Of a stretch of DNA of 45,162 nt, positions 43,986 through 45,162 are shown one piece after another. Location of the stretch: assembly GCA_023382975.1 (NCBI GenBank), contig JAHDXO010000074.1:1-45162 (forward strand), given 5' to 3'. Below the pieces are notes generated by a model that worked only from the letters and a program-made list of their open reading frames with translations, made no database searches and was not told where the DNA came from. Position 1 is the first letter of the stretch, and each line of letters begins with the position of its first letter. The translations under genes were made by a program, and so were the position numbers. The DNA is from Pirellulaceae bacterium. Lineage in GTDB: Bacteria > Planctomycetota > Planctomycetia > Pirellulales > Pirellulaceae.

Positions 43986-45008
43986 ATGACCTATCGAATC
44001 CACTTGTTCAGCGCGATGCTGGTTTGCACCGCAACCTGCGCGCTCGCCACTCAACCCAATGCGCCGATCGTCGTTTCGGACCAGCCCGAAAGTTTGTCCG
44101 ACGTCGTACCGATGCCGGATCCAGTCGATTCGCGGGGCCAGTTCTACGACAAGCTGCCAGACGCCGGCTGCTCCTGCACGGATGCCTGCGGTTCTTGCAG
44201 TCTTCCTTCCGGCTGTCCCTCGCGAGGCGGCCATGGTGAGTGCGTCGGCCGGATGCTCGGTTTCGGATGCGAGAACGGCTGCTGCGGCAACACCTGCAAC
44301 ATGCCGCAGCATCTGATGTACCACCCGACCCAGCACGGGTACTACTACTTCATTCCGTACAACCACAGGACCGTGTTGCAGCAGAAGCTGGCGGTGGCTC
44401 GTTACGGCGGCGATCCGCGCAACCCCTACGACAACTCGATGTTCCAAAACATCTACGAGGGTTTGGAGCCCGTCAGCTTCGAGCTGAGAGACCTGCGACC
44501 GGCGACACCAGCGGCACCGCCAACCCCGGAGACGCCACCGGCGCCGGAAATGCCCGCACTTCCTCCGGAAGTTCCGCAGGCCCCGGTGACTCCGCCGCCG
44601 CCGATCGAGCGTCAATTGGATCCGCCGGCCGAATTGCCCCAGGCTGTTCCGCCTACGGTGATCGATCCCTCTGCGGAACCGACCGTCGAACCCGCCGCGG
44701 AACCGACCGTCGAACCCGCAACGGAACCGGCTATCGAACCCGCCGCGGAACCGGCCGCCGAACCGGTCGTCGATCCGTTTGGGGACGAAGCATCCAACCT
44801 TCCGTCGCGTCCGGTCGCACCAGCGCTTGGTTCGCCGGTTCCCGTGCGGCCGACCGTCGTGCCCACGGTGATGCTCGCACCGGAGATGGTGCTGAGCGAG
44901 ACCGCGCCGGAACCGCGGTCGCGCGGCTCGCGTCCGCGCCCGGTGGTGGTGACCTTCGAGGGCAAGACGGTTCTGTACGAGAATCAATCGCCTGCTCCGC
45001 TGCGGTAA
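43986..45008 (+). CDS. Exported Cys-rich, Pro/Glu-repeat protein of unknown function
   Basis: ATG 43986 has GGGGGA a few bases upstream; the product has 340 residues with a signal peptide ending near CALATQP. Residues ~60-105 are cysteine-rich (GCSCTDACGSCSLPSGCPS and CENGCCGNTCNMP), suggesting disulfides or metal binding. They are followed by an aromatic stretch (MYHPTQHGYYYFIPYNH) and NPYDNSMFQNIYEG. The second half is Pro-rich and contains repeats of the type AEPTVEPA and AEPAIEPA (~235-265), with the end VVVTFEGKTVLYENQSPAP. The Cys-rich/aromatic block resembles exported proteins seen in many planctomycetes, whose function is unknown. The extended Pro/Glu part may span the envelope or periplasm. 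No partner gene is evident. Confidence 0.72.
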   Translation: MTYRIHLFSAMLVCTATCALATQPNAPIVVSDQPESLSDVVPMPDPVDSRGQFYDKLPDAGCSCTDACGSCSLPSGCPSRGGHGECVGRMLGFGCENGCCGNTCNMPQHLMYHPTQHGYYYFIPYNHRTVLQQKLAVARYGGDPRNPYDNSMFQNIYEGLEPVSFELRDLRPATPAAPPTPETPPAPEMPALPPEVPQAPVTPPPPIERQLDPPAELPQAVPPTVIDPSAEPTVEPAAEPTVEPATEPAIEPAAEPAAEPVVDPFGDEASNLPSRPVAPALGSPVPVRPTVVPTVMLAPEMVLSETAPEPRSRGSRPRPVVVTFEGKTVLYENQSPAPLR

Positions 45009-45162
45009 CTTGATCCAGCGGATGGGGCCAGCGCGCGGCCGGGACGCGGAGACGCGGACGCCGGCCGCGTTGGACTCCGACCGCGCCGAGATAGACTCGT
45101 TGCAGCATGAGGAGCCTGCTGAAATACTGGCAAGAACCGAGGTGGGGTAAGCTTCCAGCTTG

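Noticed and set aside
1..45162. tRNA, rRNA, prophage or complete insertion sequence
   Set aside because: No cloverleaf-like sequence, rRNA motif, integrase, phage structural gene or transposase could be recognised.

Overview
The window looks like a piece of a GC-rich planctomycete chromosome (Pirellulales-like; the genus cannot be fixed from the sequence alone). The evidence is two DUF1559 pseudopilin-like proteins with the FTLVELLVVIAIIGILVALL N-terminus and a C-terminal H-x9-DG-type motif, a DUF1552 relic, an HzsA-related multihaem protein, a giant secreted protein that starts with FESLENRCLLA and ends in dockerin-like repeats, and many Tat- or Sec-exported enzymes. I found no tRNA, rRNA, CRISPR array, prophage or full insertion sequence.

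Layout. 1-968: the 3' end of a gene cut by the window edge, followed by decayed coding sequence. 969-6963: a Tat-exported sugar isomerase-like protein, then, on the minus strand, an HzsA-related haem c/beta-propeller protein and a GH5 cellulase-like enzyme. 7046-11363: an iron/haem uptake block, with a TonB-dependent receptor divergent from hemP and tonB and followed by a small Cys/His-rich exported protein. 11462-23610: an accessory block of exported proteins. It holds two DUF1559 proteins, a regulatory-like lipoprotein, a PepSY membrane protein, three squalene-cyclase-fold (alpha/alpha toroid) proteins of which one carries a haem c motif, twin TIM-barrel hydrolase-like proteins, a stand-alone EboD sugar-phosphate cyclase and a nitroreductase. 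23611-24408: a gene graveyard with a DUF1552 tail broken by a 98-bp inverted-repeat element beside an ABC ATPase tail. 24409-27968: a carbohydrate cluster (SGNH hydrolase fused to a Dabb domain, Gfo/Idh/MocA oxidoreductase, ThuA-like protein). 27974-42900: a GT4 glycosyltransferase and a 4514-residue DUF11-type repeat protein, both on the minus strand. 43290-45008: two small exported proteins of unknown function.

How the genes may work together. The enzymes fit a polysaccharide-degrading, surface-active lifestyle: GH5 and other exported hydrolases act outside the cytoplasm, exported isomerase and dehydrogenase-type proteins process sugars, and TonB-energised uptake supplies haem or iron for the several c-type cytochrome-like proteins. 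This linkage is inferred from gene content, not shown.

The most notable non-genic observations are (i) a miniature inverted-repeat element whose precise removal, with one copy of a 3-bp target duplication, restores an in-frame DUF1552 C-terminus; (ii) a family of palindromic intergenic repeats built on GAATTCGTGAGAATTC at three loci; (iii) a nearly identical 918-bp tandem duplication inside the giant gene; and (iv) mosaic similarity between the twin hydrolase-like genes, suggesting gene conversion.
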